A stretch of DNA of 64,000 nucleotides, taken from contig NZ_CACVAF010000009.1 of assembly GCF_902726565.1 (NCBI RefSeq), positions 1-64,000 of the forward strand, read 5' to 3'. The notes beneath the pieces were generated by a model, which was not told the origin of the DNA, made no database searches, and saw only the letters and a program-made list of their open reading frames with translations. Position numbers and translations under genes: made by a program. The DNA comes from Yersinia vastinensis (GTDB lineage Bacteria > Pseudomonadota > Gammaproteobacteria > Enterobacterales > Enterobacteriaceae). Positions 10,986 to 24,453 of this stretch are shown here, one piece after another. Each line of letters starts with the position of its first letter. The stretch's first letter is position 1.

Positions 10986-11047
10986 ATGCGTTCGTTTATC
11001 GGCTACCAACAATATCAATGGCTTTGAGGATAGGCAGTCATTAAAAA

Positions 11048-11866
11048 TTAATGCGCCACATACAACGGATAGGTAAAGAACAGCAGGTGCATCAAATTCA
11101 GGCCGAAATGGAAGGCGACCGCCACCCACAAACGACCACTCCACAGCCATGCAAGACCATAAATTATCCCAGCCAGCGCGGCAAACACCATCAGCAGTGG
11201 GCCGCCAGCAATATGTGCGGCACCAAAAAGCAGGGCAGTGAGCAGCAGAGCTGGGTAATTGCCAAGGCATTGGCTTAGGCGTTGTTGCAAATAACCACGG
11301 AATAGCGCCTCTTCAGCTAAACAGACAAAGAAGACATTTGCGATAACAAAAGAGCCAATCCATGCCGGGGTATGCATCTCAATTTTCAAGCCACCTAAGG
11401 CGACAGCCAGCAGCAGTAAAGCCGGTACGCTGACAATCAACCCCACCCAACCCAGCCGACTAATAGATAGATGCTTCTTGGCGACAAATAAGGTGGGTAA
11501 GCAGGCGAGCAAGATAAAGGGGATGAGCGCCTTATCCAGATTGTAGTACATGCTAAAGGTGGCACTAAGTGGCCCCACGTCCACTTTATCCAATACTTTC
11601 AGGTTGTTGAAACCGGGGATGAGATGCAGGAACAGAGCAATGGAGGCGAATACCAAGAGCAATTCCAGCCCAACAGCCAGCCATTTTCGCTGACGATATT
11701 TTTGCAGCAGCAGTGCAACCACCAGCGTGAACAGTAAAAACGCCGCTGACGGTAATGTGAGAACACCGTGATAAAGCGCAATTGATAAGGAAAGCGCCAA
11801 GAGAAACAGGGAGAGTACCCGGTTAATTGATAAGAAAAGCAGCGATGCAGCAAGTATGCCCCACAT
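11048..11866 (-). CDS. CPBP family intramembrane glutamic endopeptidase
   Basis: This is a predicted membrane protease of the CAAX-protease/bacteriocin-processing (CPBP, Abi) family, about eight membrane segments in 272 residues. The family motifs are intact: EEALFRGYLQQRL (Glu-Glu-x-x-x-Arg), LLFGAAHIAGG (Phe-x-x-x-His type) and the last motif HFGLNLMH. The substrate is unknown. It lies alone between the gal and mod groups, so its neighbours do not indicate a job. Confidence 0.85.
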   Translation of the reverse strand: MWGILAASLLFLSINRVLSLFLLALSLSIALYHGVLTLPSAAFLLFTLVVALLLQKYRQRKWLAVGLELLLVFASIALFLHLIPGFNNLKVLDKVDVGPLSATFSMYYNLDKALIPFILLACLPTLFVAKKHLSISRLGWVGLIVSVPALLLLAVALGGLKIEMHTPAWIGSFVIANVFFVCLAEEALFRGYLQQRLSQCLGNYPALLLTALLFGAAHIAGGPLLMVFAALAGIIYGLAWLWSGRLWVAVAFHFGLNLMHLLFFTYPLYVAH

Positions 11867-12003
11867 AAATCATCCTTTTACTATTAAGTCCATATTCTGA
11901 GTCAGATAGTAGCATAGGTTAATGTGAATAAACGCTGCGTCACTTGGGTGCTACTCTCATTATTTCTCAGGATAATATAATGAGATGTCAGTTTTAATCA
12001 TGT

Positions 12004-13479
12004 TTAGCAGGATAATTTCTCTTGCGTGTAGCGATAAATTTCGCCATCAGCAACAAAAGTTAGACGATGAGTAATACATTGTGGTGCGTCTTCTGCGTGG
12101 TGAGAAACGAACAGTAATTGAGTGTCGCCTTCGCCGATCATCACATCAATAAAACGGCGTACTAATAAACGGTTAAGTGGATCTAAACCTTGCAAAGGCT
12201 CATCAAGAATCAATAGCGCGGGGTGTTTTACCAGCGCTCTGGCGATCAGTGCCAGCCTTTGCTGGCCCCAGGATAAACTATGGAAAGGCTGATTAGCGGC
12301 ATCAGCAGAGAATCCAAGTAATGCGAGCCATTGATCTGCAAGCTGTTGTTGGCGATCAGAGACGGCCTGATAAATCCCAATTGAATCGAAAAATCCGGAC
12401 AAAATCACGGTGCGCAAATTAGAGCTGACGCGATAATCCAAATGCAGGCTGCTGCTGACATAACCTATATGACGTTTGATGTCCCAGATGGTTTCACCAC
12501 TTCCTCTACGGCGACCAAACAGCGTTAAATCATTGCTATAACCTTGCGGGTGATCGCCAGTAATCAGGCTAAGTAAAGTTGATTTACCCGCCCCATTCTG
12601 GCCGATAATCTGCCAGTGTTCACCGGGGTTAACTTGCCAGCTCAGATTGTGCAGGATGGGGCGATCGTTGTACTCAACTACGCCATTTCGCAGAGTAATC
12701 AATGGTTTGTCTTGTGGTAAACGGGCCTGCTGTTGCGGGTTTTCTGTTTCCGGCAGTGATAAACCATCAAGATTTTCACTGTGTGCCAATTGAGCAATCA
12801 GGGCTTCGGAAAGAACTTGCTGGCGTGGACCGGTGTGGCTCAGATGGCAATCCGCTAGCACGCCAACATGCTGTACAAAATCAGGAATATCATCAAAACG
12901 ATTGAGGACTAAAACCAGTGTGACGCCTTGAGCAGAAAGCGTCGATAACATTTCTGCCAACTGAGCACGTGCAGAAACATCCAGACCATCAAATGGCTCA
13001 TCCAGAATCAACAGGTCGGGCTGTGGCATTAATGCCCGACATAACAATGTCTTGCGTGTTTCACCGGTAGAAAGGTATTTAAAACGGCGTGGCAGTAAGT
13101 GGCTGATGCCAAACTGTGCTGCCAGGTTCTGGCACCGCAGTGGGTTGCTCACTTCTTCCTGAATAATTTCGGCGGTAGTGCGGCCGGTATCATCTTCATC
13201 AGCGCTGAGTAAATCGGTGTTATTACGCTGCCACTCTTCACTTATCAACTGTTGAAGTTGCTCGAATGACAGTCGCACAATATGGATGAAATTGCTCTGA
13301 CGGCTACCGTTAAGGAGGGTCAGTTCCCCAGATAATGCTTTAGCGAGTGCAGATTTTCCGCTGCCGTTGGCCCCGACAAACGCCCAGCTATCTCCCGACA
13401 AAACCTGTAGTGCTGGCAGGGTGAGTATCCGTGTGTCACTCAGGCGAAAACAACCTTGCGATATTTGCAACTCAGACAT
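12004..13479 (-). CDS. modF: ModF, double ABC ATPase of the mod regulon
   Basis: ModF is a soluble tandem ABC protein associated with molybdate metabolism; its exact role is unclear. The 491 residues contain two ATPase halves: Walker A GANGSGKSA with a first-half signature LSTGE, and Walker A GQNGAGKST with second-half signature LSWGQ. Walker B segments are LLILDEPFDGLD and LLILDEPLQGLD. I chose the ATG at 13479 (MSELQISQG), which matches the E. coli start; an in-frame ATG eight codons earlier is possible. It lies downstream of modE, probably in one operon. Confidence 0.93.
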   Translation of the reverse strand: MSELQISQGCFRLSDTRILTLPALQVLSGDSWAFVGANGSGKSALAKALSGELTLLNGSRQSNFIHIVRLSFEQLQQLISEEWQRNNTDLLSADEDDTGRTTAEIIQEEVSNPLRCQNLAAQFGISHLLPRRFKYLSTGETRKTLLCRALMPQPDLLILDEPFDGLDVSARAQLAEMLSTLSAQGVTLVLVLNRFDDIPDFVQHVGVLADCHLSHTGPRQQVLSEALIAQLAHSENLDGLSLPETENPQQQARLPQDKPLITLRNGVVEYNDRPILHNLSWQVNPGEHWQIIGQNGAGKSTLLSLITGDHPQGYSNDLTLFGRRRGSGETIWDIKRHIGYVSSSLHLDYRVSSNLRTVILSGFFDSIGIYQAVSDRQQQLADQWLALLGFSADAANQPFHSLSWGQQRLALIARALVKHPALLILDEPLQGLDPLNRLLVRRFIDVMIGEGDTQLLFVSHHAEDAPQCITHRLTFVADGEIYRYTQEKLSC

Positions 13480-13586
13480 TATCTTTTCCATAATCTGCAA
13501 CACAATAAGGTGTTAGGGATATGCGGAAAGGGCAAAAATGTCAACAGGTAATAGGTTGCTAACAGTTAATAACTTTACTAAATAAA

Positions 13587-14378
13587 TTAGCAAAGTGTTG
13601 CGATAATGACGCGATCTGAATTGAATTGTGCAATAACATTACTGCCAACTCGTAAATTCAGTTTATGCAGCTCGCTATTGTTTTGTGTCGAACAAAGCGT
13701 GGCTCCCCCTGTCAGTGTCACAATAACTTCGCTGTGCTCATTACCCGGTTCAATACTGGTGACAGTGCCTGGCAATGAGTTATCCGCGGCACCTGCCAAT
13801 GCTTGATCAGTGACCAGTTTTATCCAGGGTGCCTTAATCAGAGCTAATACTTCTTTGCCTGTCGAAAGTTGCAGCCGATCGGCACTCTGCTGGGTCAGGG
13901 CCGCAGATAAGCGGGTTTTGCCATCAGCCAGTAGAATATTGACGTGTTGCTGAACTTGCTGATGGTCGCGCTCAATCACTGTGCCGAAAAATTGATTACG
14001 GGCGCTGGTTTGCAGTGAGAAACGGGAAATTGCGGCCAGTAAACTATCCAATGGCATTGAATCGTCTTTTAGGGTGTCGAAGGCTTTTTGCTGAATTTTC
14101 GCCAGTAAATCATAAAGCTGAATAAGGCGTTCGCCATAGCGGGTCAGCGAAGCACCGCCACCGCCTTTGCCGCCAGTTGCCCGCTCGACCAGTATCTCTT
14201 CTGCCAATATATTCATTTCATTAATGGCATCCCAAGCACTTTTATAGCTAATGCCTGCCAGTTTCGCCCCCTGACTGATAGAGCCAGTATTCTTTATTTG
14301 TTTCAGAAGTGAAATACGGCGAGGGTCGGCAAACAGTCGCTGCTGAAGTTTTAGAGTGAGTAAGATTTCGGCCTGCAT
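13587..14378 (-). CDS. modE: Molybdate-responsive regulator ModE
   Basis: ModE is a dimeric regulator that, when bound to molybdate, represses modABC and activates molybdoenzyme genes. The 263 residues have an N-terminal winged helix (about 20-110, with LLKQIKNTGSISQGAKLAGIS and the glycine loop GGKGGGGASLT) and two C-terminal Mop/TOBE molybdate-binding domains (about 125-262). It is divergent from acrZ and upstream of modF. Its likely operator lies ahead of modA. Confidence 0.96.
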   Translation of the reverse strand: MQAEILLTLKLQQRLFADPRRISLLKQIKNTGSISQGAKLAGISYKSAWDAINEMNILAEEILVERATGGKGGGGASLTRYGERLIQLYDLLAKIQQKAFDTLKDDSMPLDSLLAAISRFSLQTSARNQFFGTVIERDHQQVQQHVNILLADGKTRLSAALTQQSADRLQLSTGKEVLALIKAPWIKLVTDQALAGAADNSLPGTVTSIEPGNEHSEVIVTLTGGATLCSTQNNSELHKLNLRVGSNVIAQFNSDRVIIATLC

Positions 14379-14609
14379 GTTTTTTGCTCCAGCGGGAAAC
14401 GGTTAGTGTGACTCGACAGTCGGTGTATATCCAATGAACGCCATGTATGTAGGGTAGTGGCTCAAACCGCACGTTTGGCAGGTTACATTTTTTTATTGTT
14501 GGTTAGAATAACTCGATTCATTCACTGTCTGTATAATTTACAGTGAATACATATTGGTTATTGTGATAACGTGAGTTATCGCTCTATTGTCGTCATTTGA
14601 GAGGCTGGC

Positions 14610-14750
14610 ATGTTAGAACTATTGAAAAGTCTGCTCTTTGCTGTGGTCATGGTTCCGGTAGTGATGGCAGTGATTCTGGGTATGATCTACGGGCTGGGTG
14701 AAGTGTTTAACATCATTTCTAAGACCGGTCACGGGAAAGAACGCTCTTAA
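14610..14750 (+). CDS. acrZ: AcrZ, small AcrB-associated membrane protein
   Basis: This 46-residue protein ([18 protein letters not shown]... ending GHGKERS) is the orthologue of E. coli AcrZ/YbhT. AcrZ is a single curved membrane helix that binds AcrB and changes the drug specificity of the AcrAB-TolC pump. The helix with its Pro and the YGLGEVFNI stretch are conserved. A GAGAGGCTGGC ribosome-binding region precedes the ATG. It sits between modE and modABC, as in E. coli. Confidence 0.95.
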   Translation: MLELLKSLLFAVVMVPVVMAVILGMIYGLGEVFNIISKTGHGKERS

Positions 14751-14804
14751 TGAATCTTTCTTGCGGAAAGTCACATTAAGTAGAGTGGTTGCATCTGATT
14801 TCTG

Positions 14805-14833
14805 AATGCCTGGCGTGTAAACGCTGGGCATTT
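14805..14833 (+). terminator. Terminator after acrZ
   Basis: The stem aatgcctggcgt / acgctgggcatt with a GTAA loop is followed by a T-rich tract (ttttcgtttttg). It lies 55 bp after the acrZ stop and upstream of the mod operator. Confidence 0.75.
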
Positions 14834-14929
14834 TCGTTTTTGTCTTTTGTTTCATTTCACTGCGCGATTCCGATAACTCAAGAAAGCTCACATCTTGCCG
14901 ATAAACTGCATGACCTGCCTATGATGTTA

Positions 14930-14953
14930 CGTTATATTTCCAAGTATATAGCG
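14930..14953 (+). promoter_or_regulatory. ModE operator in front of modA
   Basis: CGTTATAT-N8-ATATAGCG is a near-perfect inverted repeat, matching the ModE target of CGTTATAT-type half-sites. It lies 24 bp before the modA start, where binding would block transcription when molybdate is plentiful. Confidence 0.8.
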
Positions 14954-14976
14954 ATTTCATTAACGCGGAGAACAAC

Positions 14977-15756
14977 ATGAAGAATCAATACGGAAAAGTG
15001 GGCAAGTGGGTAGCTGGTGCAACGTTGCTGGCCGCTTTTTCTAGCCCGAGCATGGCAGATGACAATATTACGGTTTTTGCTGCGGCCTCACTGACCAATG
15101 CACTACAAGATATTGCCGCGCAGTATAAAAAAGAGAAGCAAGTGGATGTTGTTTCTTCTTTTGCCTCATCTTCAACACTGGCACGTCAGATAGAGCAGGG
15201 CGCGCCGGCAGATCTGTTTATCTCTGCTGACCAGCAATGGATGGACTATGCGATTGATAAACAGCAAATAGTGACTAATACGCGCTATACCTTACTAGGT
15301 AATGAGTTAGTATTGATTGCGCCGCTAGACAGCAAAATAACTAAAGTTGAGATTGATAAAAAAACCGACTGGAAGAAATTGCTTGATGGTGGTCGTCTGG
15401 CTGTCGGCGATCCTGACCATGTTCCTGCGGGGATTTATGCTAAAGAGGCTCTGGAGTATTTAGGTGCTTGGGAAACGTTAGCACCGGTAATGGCGCGTGC
15501 TGATAACGTACGTAATGCTATGACTCTGGTTGAGCGGGCTGAAGCACCGCTGGGTATTGTTTATGGTTCAGATGCGGTAGCCAGTAAGAAAGTTAAGGTT
15601 GTTGGGATGTTCCCGGAAGCGAGTCACAAACCGGTTGAATACCCAATGGCAATTGTTAAGGGCCACGAAAATCCGACCGTTACTGCTTTTTATGATTATC
15701 TGAAAACCCCAGCCGCGGCGGCTATTTTCAAAAATTATGGATTTACCCCACGCTAA
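14977..15756 (+). CDS. modA: Molybdate ABC transporter, periplasmic binding protein
   Basis: ModA captures molybdate (and tungstate) in the periplasm. The 259 residues begin with a signal peptide cleaved near Ala26/27 (AFSSPSMA-DD). The family motifs VFAAASLTNALQDI and SSFASSSTLARQIEQGAPADLFISAD carry the oxyanion-binding serines, and later GDPDHVPAGIYAKEAL is present. The stop overlaps the modB start. It is the first gene of modABC. Confidence 0.97.
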   Translation: MKNQYGKVGKWVAGATLLAAFSSPSMADDNITVFAAASLTNALQDIAAQYKKEKQVDVVSSFASSSTLARQIEQGAPADLFISADQQWMDYAIDKQQIVTNTRYTLLGNELVLIAPLDSKITKVEIDKKTDWKKLLDGGRLAVGDPDHVPAGIYAKEALEYLGAWETLAPVMARADNVRNAMTLVERAEAPLGIVYGSDAVASKKVKVVGMFPEASHKPVEYPMAIVKGHENPTVTAFYDYLKTPAAAAIFKNYGFTPR

Positions 15757-16451
15757 TGATTTTGAGCGAGTATGAGTGGCAGGCTATTATTCTTAGCCTG
15801 AAAGTTTCTGGTGTCGCGGTGGTGTGGAGTCTGCCATTAGGTATCCTAATGGCATGGATTCTGGTGCGCTGTCGCTTCCCCGGTAAGTCGTTGTTAGACA
15901 GTATTATTCACCTGCCGTTAGTGCTGCCCCCTGTGGTCATTGGTTATCTATTACTGGTGAGTATGGGCCGGCGTGGTTTTATTGGTGAATGGCTGTATAG
16001 CTGGTTTGGTATTAACTTCAGTTTCAGTTGGCGCGGTGCGGCGCTGGCTTCGGCGGTGGTTGCTTTTCCGCTGATGGTCAGGGCTATTCGTTTGGCTCTG
16101 GAGGCGGTTGATACTCGTCTGGAACTTGCGGCGCGCACATTAGGTGCGAACCCGTGGCGAGTTTTTTTCACCATTACGCTACCACTTTCTTTGCCTGGCG
16201 TGATTGCCGGCACTGTTTTGTCTTTTGCTCGTTCACTGGGGGAGTTTGGCGCGACTATCACGTTTGTGTCGAATATTCCCGGTGAAACCCGCACTATTCC
16301 TCTAGCGATGTATACCCTGATTCAAACACCAGGAGCAGAAGCCGCAGCGGGGCGTCTGTGCATTATTGCCATCATTCTTTCATTGGTTTCTTTGCTGCTG
16401 TCTGAATGGTTGGCCCGCTGGGGCAAAAAACGCATGGGGGCGCCATGCTAG
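15756..16451 (+). CDS. modB: Molybdate ABC transporter permease
   Basis: ModB forms the inner-membrane channel of ModABC. The 231 residues contain five to six membrane helices and the cytoplasmic EAA loop ([20 protein letters not shown]) that docks ModC. The start overlaps the modA stop, and the last 7 bp overlap modC, so the genes are translationally coupled. Confidence 0.97.
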   Translation: MILSEYEWQAIILSLKVSGVAVVWSLPLGILMAWILVRCRFPGKSLLDSIIHLPLVLPPVVIGYLLLVSMGRRGFIGEWLYSWFGINFSFSWRGAALASAVVAFPLMVRAIRLALEAVDTRLELAARTLGANPWRVFFTITLPLSLPGVIAGTVLSFARSLGEFGATITFVSNIPGETRTIPLAMYTLIQTPGAEAAAGRLCIIAIILSLVSLLLSEWLARWGKKRMGAPC

Positions 16452-17509
16452 AGTTGGATTTCAGTCAACAATTGGGAGCGTTGCATTTGCACGTCTCCAC
16501 AACGCTACCGGCGCAAGGCATTACCGCTATTTTTGGTTTATCGGGTGCAGGCAAGACCTCGCTTATTAATGTTATTGGGGGGTTGACCCGTCCACAACAA
16601 GGCAAAGTCGTGCTAAATGGCCGAGTGCTGGTGGATGCCGAGCGGCAGATTTATCTGCCACCGGAAAAACGGCGGGTGGGCTATGTGTTTCAAGATGCCC
16701 GTCTGTTCCCTCATTACAGCGTGATTGGCAATTTGCAGTACGGTATGAACCCGTCAATGCGCGGGCAGTTTGAGACTATTGTGGGGTTGCTGGGGATAGA
16801 GCCGCTGTTAAAGCGTTTTCCACTGACGCTTTCCGGTGGTGAGAAACAGCGAGTGGCCATTGGCCGTGCGCTGTTGACTGCGCCGGAGCTGTTGCTGATG
16901 GATGAACCATTAGCCTCACTGGATTTACCGCGTAAGCGCGAACTGCTGCCTTATTTGGAGCGGCTGGGGAAAGACGTCAATACGCCTATTTTGTACGTCA
17001 GCCATAGTATGGATGAAATCTTGCGTTTGGCTGATCAAGTCGTGGTGATGGATGCCGGTAAAGTTCGTGCTGTCGGTGGGTTGGAAGAGGTATGGGCCAG
17101 TAGTGCACTGCGTCCGTGGCTGCAACGGGAGGAACCGAGCAGCATATTGCGGGTGAATGTGATTGGTCACCATGATCGCTATGCAATGACGGCGCTGGCC
17201 TTAGGTGATCAGCGTTTGTGGGTTGGCAAGCTGGATGCGCAGGAGGAAGACTCAATGCGTATCCGCATTAATGCGGCGGATGTTTCATTGGTATTGCAGC
17301 CGCCGCAAAACAGCAGTATCCGCAATATCTTGCCGGTGAAAATAGCCGAGTGCCTTGAAGTTGATGGGCAAATTGATGTCAAATTGGCTATTGGCGAGCA
17401 ATGGTTATGGGCGCGGATTACACCATGGGCGCGGGATGAGTTAGGGCTGAAACCAGGCCAGTGGGTCTATGCGCAGATAAAAAGCGTATCGTTTAATCGC
17501 AAGAACTAA
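16445..17509 (+). CDS. modC: Molybdate ABC transporter ATPase
   Basis: ModC powers molybdate import. From the ATG at 16445 ([11 protein letters not shown]) the protein has 354 residues. It has Walker [10 protein letters not shown], signature [15 protein letters not shown], Walker B LLLMDEP and the switch His in [11 protein letters not shown]-terminal Mop/TOBE domain (about 290-352) may sense molybdate. I chose the start overlapping the modB end, because the upstream in-frame ATG lies deep inside modB. Confidence 0.97.
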   Translation: MLELDFSQQLGALHLHVSTTLPAQGITAIFGLSGAGKTSLINVIGGLTRPQQGKVVLNGRVLVDAERQIYLPPEKRRVGYVFQDARLFPHYSVIGNLQYGMNPSMRGQFETIVGLLGIEPLLKRFPLTLSGGEKQRVAIGRALLTAPELLLMDEPLASLDLPRKRELLPYLERLGKDVNTPILYVSHSMDEILRLADQVVVMDAGKVRAVGGLEEVWASSALRPWLQREEPSSILRVNVIGHHDRYAMTALALGDQRLWVGKLDAQEEDSMRIRINAADVSLVLQPPQNSSIRNILPVKIAECLEVDGQIDVKLAIGEQWLWARITPWARDELGLKPGQWVYAQIKSVSFNRKN

Positions 17510-17538
17510 CCGCGGCCTCCGATTATCAACAAAGCAAA

Positions 17539-17572
17539 AAAGCGCCCTTAATAGAGGCGCGTTTTATTTATT
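17539..17572 (+). terminator. Terminator between modC and ybhA
   Basis: The stem gcgcc / ggcgc with a short loop is flanked by A residues on the left and TTTTATTTATT on the right. It can therefore terminate both modC and the converging ybhA. Confidence 0.7.
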
Positions 17573-17605
17573 GCTAGCATCGTTACAACGCAATAATGAT
17601 GGGGA

Positions 17606-18427
17606 TCAAGCCAAAATATGTTGATGGATAACCGCGGCAATCCCGGGCTGTTCATTATCGGCAATCACCAAATCGGCCCGCTGCTTGATAGCATCGGCGC
17701 TATTACCCATAGCCACCCCTAAACCTGCACTTTCTAGCATACTGAGGTCGTTAAAGTTATCACCAAACGCGACCACATCCTTCATGCTCAGACCTTGAGA
17801 CTCTACCCATTGTTGCAAGCGGTGACCTTTACTGTTCCCCACTTGTGCAATATCCACCTGATCATGCCATGACCACTCGCAAGCCAGCCCCATTTCGTCT
17901 TCAACCATGGTGGCAAATGCTTTTAGCTGATTGATATCAGCATGGGAGGTGGCAAATTTCCAGATAGCGTTGGCACTATGGGCTGCATCGAACAGGCTAT
18001 CGACATGGAGGAGTGTCGGGCGTTGTGCCGGAGGTAATGACTCTGCCCAATTTAGGGAGCGAACAACATGCCCGTTAGTGTGCTGATACAGCATCGCATC
18101 ATCTACGTACATCAGCCCATGGATATGAGTTTGTTCTAGTAACTGTAAGACTTGAACTGCCTGCTGAGGCCGTAATGGATTGGAATCCAAAACTTTTTTA
18201 GCATGATAATCATAAATATAGGTGCCATTACAACAAATCGCCGGCGTATCTATCTCTAATGCTTGATAAAACGGGTGAATCGCTACATGGTGGCGGCCAG
18301 TGACCACCACAACTTTCACGCCCTCAGCGCGTGCTTGCGCTAATGCGGATAAGGATTCCGGCAGAATACGTTTCTTACTGTCTAACAGTGTCCCGTCCAA
18401 ATCCAATGCAATTATACGGTATGTCAT
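17606..18427 (-). CDS. ybhA: Pyridoxal phosphatase / HAD-superfamily hydrolase YbhA
   Basis: This Cof-type HAD phosphatase dephosphorylates pyridoxal phosphate and some sugar phosphates in E. coli. From the ATG at 18427 (MTYRIIALDLDGTLL) the 273 residues match E. coli YbhA closely. The nucleophile motif is DLDGT, followed by VVTGRHH and CCNGTYIYDY, and the metal-binding motif FGDNFNDLSML lies near the C-terminus. A 20-codon upstream extension is possible but unlikely. It converges with modC. Confidence 0.93.
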   Translation of the reverse strand: MTYRIIALDLDGTLLDSKKRILPESLSALAQARAEGVKVVVVTGRHHVAIHPFYQALEIDTPAICCNGTYIYDYHAKKVLDSNPLRPQQAVQVLQLLEQTHIHGLMYVDDAMLYQHTNGHVVRSLNWAESLPPAQRPTLLHVDSLFDAAHSANAIWKFATSHADINQLKAFATMVEDEMGLACEWSWHDQVDIAQVGNSKGHRLQQWVESQGLSMKDVVAFGDNFNDLSMLESAGLGVAMGNSADAIKQRADLVIADNEQPGIAAVIHQHILA

Positions 18428-21748
<3,321 letters not shown>

Positions 21749-21760
21749 TTACTTTCATTT

Positions 21761-21792
21761 AAGGGAGCAATAGTAACAATTGCTCCCTTTTT
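21761..21792 (+). terminator. Terminator after the autotransporter gene
   Basis: The perfect stem aagggagcaa / ttgctccctt with a 10-base loop is followed by TTTAT. It starts 13 bp beyond the stop codon. Confidence 0.9.
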
Positions 21793-21955
21793 ATACTGAT
21801 TTCTCCCTCTCTTGCCTTATCGTTCCCTCAAATATTAATCAAAAAGTAGGATAAGTTTGAGCCACAGAGTGGCGGACTGTTGTTATGTCTGTTCAGTCAG
21901 GTAAGCTAGGCTAAAATGATGAGTTAATGAAAAAACATTTGGCTAAGGAGTAAAG

Positions 21956-22951
21956 ATGAAGCAAGTGGTTTACGTGGCAAGCCCAGACAGTCAGCAGATT
22001 CACGTCTGGCAATTAGATTCCGCCGGTGAATTAACCTTACTGCAAACAGTCGAGGTGCCGGGTCAGGTACAGCCAATGACAATCAACCCGAACCAGCGTC
22101 ATCTCTATGTTGGGGTGCGCCCTGATTTCGGTATTGTCAGCTACAATATTAGCGATGAGGGGACGTTGACCGCAGCCGGTATGGCGCCACTTCCTGGTAG
22201 CCCGACACATATTGGTACGGATTTGCAAGGCCGCTTCTTGTTCTCTGCTTCTTATAGTTTCAACTGCGTGAGCATCAGCCCTATTGATGAACATGGCGTG
22301 GTGCAGGCACCTATTCAGCAATTAGACGGCTTACCTGCGCCTCATTCGGCAAATATTGACCCAACTAATCAGATTCTGTTGGTGCCTTGTCTGAAAGAAG
22401 ACAAAGTGCGGCTATTTGATTTGAGTGTTGATGGCAAACTGGCCCCACATGCACAAACAGATATCACTGTTGCTACCGGAGCGGGTCCACGTCATATGGA
22501 TTTCCATCCAAATCATCACGTTGCATACTGTGTCAATGAACTGAATAGCTCGGTTGATGTTTATCAGATCAGTAATAACGGGCAGGAATATCAGTTAATT
22601 CAAACTGTGAATGCGATGCCAACTGACTTTACCGATACCTGCTGGGCGGCTGATATCCATATCACCCCAAATGGTCGCCATTTATATATCAGTGACCGTA
22701 CAGCCAGCTTGCTCAGCATTTTCAGTGTCTCTGACGATGGGCGTGAAATTTCGTTGGTGGGGCATCATCCGACAGAAGCACAACCGCGCGGTTTCAATAT
22801 CGACCACAGCGGTCATTTCCTGATCTCCTCCGGGCAAAAATCTGATCATATTGCCGTGTACCGAATCGATCAGAACAGTGGCCAACTGACAACCTTAGGC
22901 CGTTATCCGGTAGGTAAAGGCCCAATGTGGGTAAGTATCCTGGCGCGATAG
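21956..22951 (+). CDS. pgl: 6-phosphogluconolactonase (YbhE/Pgl type)
   Basis: Pgl hydrolyses 6-phosphogluconolactone in the oxidative pentose phosphate pathway. The 331-residue protein is a seven-bladed beta-propeller of the lactonase family, with motifs such as [24 protein letters not shown] and [18 protein letters not shown] precedes the ATG. It is monocistronic and converges with bioA. Confidence 0.96.
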   Translation: MKQVVYVASPDSQQIHVWQLDSAGELTLLQTVEVPGQVQPMTINPNQRHLYVGVRPDFGIVSYNISDEGTLTAAGMAPLPGSPTHIGTDLQGRFLFSASYSFNCVSISPIDEHGVVQAPIQQLDGLPAPHSANIDPTNQILLVPCLKEDKVRLFDLSVDGKLAPHAQTDITVATGAGPRHMDFHPNHHVAYCVNELNSSVDVYQISNNGQEYQLIQTVNAMPTDFTDTCWAADIHITPNGRHLYISDRTASLLSIFSVSDDGREISLVGHHPTEAQPRGFNIDHSGHFLISSGQKSDHIAVYRIDQNSGQLTTLGRYPVGKGPMWVSILAR

Positions 22952-23079
22952 GCTATTTTACTTGTCATTTTGAATTTGGGCAGTGCCTGTCGTCCTCACG
23001 TATTCTGTGTAGATTCCGGTTACTGTGCGCTGCCCGCATTCCGACTGACATCGACAATTACACCTATTAAATTATGTTA

Positions 23080-24354
23080 TTAGCGCTTATTTACTGCGTC
23101 AGCTACAGCATCTGTGAGCTGGGTTAGCGCCTCTGGCGAGATAATATAAGGTGGCATCAGGTAAATTAGCTTACCGAAAGGCCGTATCCACACCCCACGT
23201 TCGACAAAACTGCGTTGCAAGCGAGCAACATTAACCGCTTCTTTCATTTCAACAACCCCAATGGCCCCCAGCACCCGTACATCTGCGACGTTTTGGCGCT
23301 CTACTAGTGGGAGTAATGCCTGTTTTAATTGGTTTTCTATCGACATAACCTGCTGCTGCCAGTGATTTTCAGCCAACAAATTCAGGCTAGCGGAGGCAAC
23401 AGCACAAGCCAGTGGGTTGGCCATAAATGTCGGCCCATGCATAAAGCAGCCAGCCTCACCGTTACTGATAATTTCAGCCACCTTACGGGTAGTCAGTGTG
23501 GCGGATAACGTCAGATATCCCCCCGTAAGCGCCTTACCCAAACAGAGAATATCCGGCACGATTTGCGCATGCTCACAGGCAAATAATTTACCGGTACGGC
23601 CAAAACCCGTGGCAATTTCATCGGCAATCAACAAAATATTGTGTTGATTGCACAATGCTCGTACCTCGCGTAAATAATCAGGGTGATAGATACGCATCCC
23701 ACCGGCACCTTGCACCACTGGCTCCAGAATTACTGCAGCAATCTCATGGGCGTGTTTACCTAGCATCGCGGCAAAATCTGTGATGTCTTCAGGATCCCAC
23801 GGCTGATCAAATCGGCATTGTGGGGCCGTGGCAAACAGATTTTCTGCCAGATAACCCTGATACAAGCTGTGCATGGAATTTTGAGGATCACAAACCGACA
23901 TTGCGCCGAAAGTATCGCCATGGTAACCATGGCGTAGTGTCAAAATTCGCTGCCGCCGTTCCCCTTTCGCCTGCCAATATTGCAACGCCATTTTTAGTGC
24001 CACTTCCACCGCGACTGAACCAGAATCGGCTAAAAACACACATTCCAGCTCTGTCGGGGTCATATCGACTAATTGCCGACACACTTTGACCGCCGGTGGA
24101 TGGGTAATTCCGCCAAACATAACATGCGACATCTCATCTAACTGCTGATGTGCAGCATGATTTAGTGCCGGATGATTATAGCCATGAATAGCTGCCCACC
24201 ATGACGACATGCCATCAATCAGGCGTCGACCATCAGCCAACTGCAACTCAACGCCTTCGGCTGCCACAACGGGATAGCAGGGGAGCGGGTCGGTCATTGA
24301 AGTGTAGGGATGCCAGATATGGCGTTGGTCGAAGGCTAGGTCAGAAGGTGTCAT
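23080..24354 (-). CDS. bioA: Adenosylmethionine-8-amino-7-oxononanoate aminotransferase
   Basis: BioA converts KAPA to DAPA using S-adenosylmethionine as the amino donor, in biotin synthesis. From the ATG at 24354 ([20 protein letters not shown]) it has 424 residues, matching the E. coli start; an ATG ten codons upstream would overlap the operator. The PLP features are [12 protein letters not shown], the Asp in [15 protein letters not shown] and the Schiff-base Lys in [10 protein letters not shown]. It is divergent from bioBFCD across a BirA operator. Confidence 0.96.
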   Translation of the reverse strand: MTPSDLAFDQRHIWHPYTSMTDPLPCYPVVAAEGVELQLADGRRLIDGMSSWWAAIHGYNHPALNHAAHQQLDEMSHVMFGGITHPPAVKVCRQLVDMTPTELECVFLADSGSVAVEVALKMALQYWQAKGERRQRILTLRHGYHGDTFGAMSVCDPQNSMHSLYQGYLAENLFATAPQCRFDQPWDPEDITDFAAMLGKHAHEIAAVILEPVVQGAGGMRIYHPDYLREVRALCNQHNILLIADEIATGFGRTGKLFACEHAQIVPDILCLGKALTGGYLTLSATLTTRKVAEIISNGEAGCFMHGPTFMANPLACAVASASLNLLAENHWQQQVMSIENQLKQALLPLVERQNVADVRVLGAIGVVEMKEAVNVARLQRSFVERGVWIRPFGKLIYLMPPYIISPEALTQLTDAVADAVNKR

Positions 24355-24363
24355 GGGGATTTG

Positions 24364-24397
24364 TTGTAAACCAAATTGATGCAAGAATGGTTGACAG
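24364..24397. promoter_or_regulatory. BirA (biotin) operator between bioA and bioB
   Basis: Half-sites TTGTAAACC and GGTTGACAG are separated by 16 bp. This matches the E. coli bio operator (TTGTAAACC-N16-GGTTTACAA) in 16 of 18 arm positions. Biotinoyl-AMP-bound BirA would repress both directions. Its position argues for the bioA start at 24354 and the bioB start at 24454. Confidence 0.9.
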
Positions 24398-24453
24398 TAT
24401 ATCGAGTTTATTTACACTGGCGACACTTTTTTCTCTTCCTTGGAGAAGCTGTA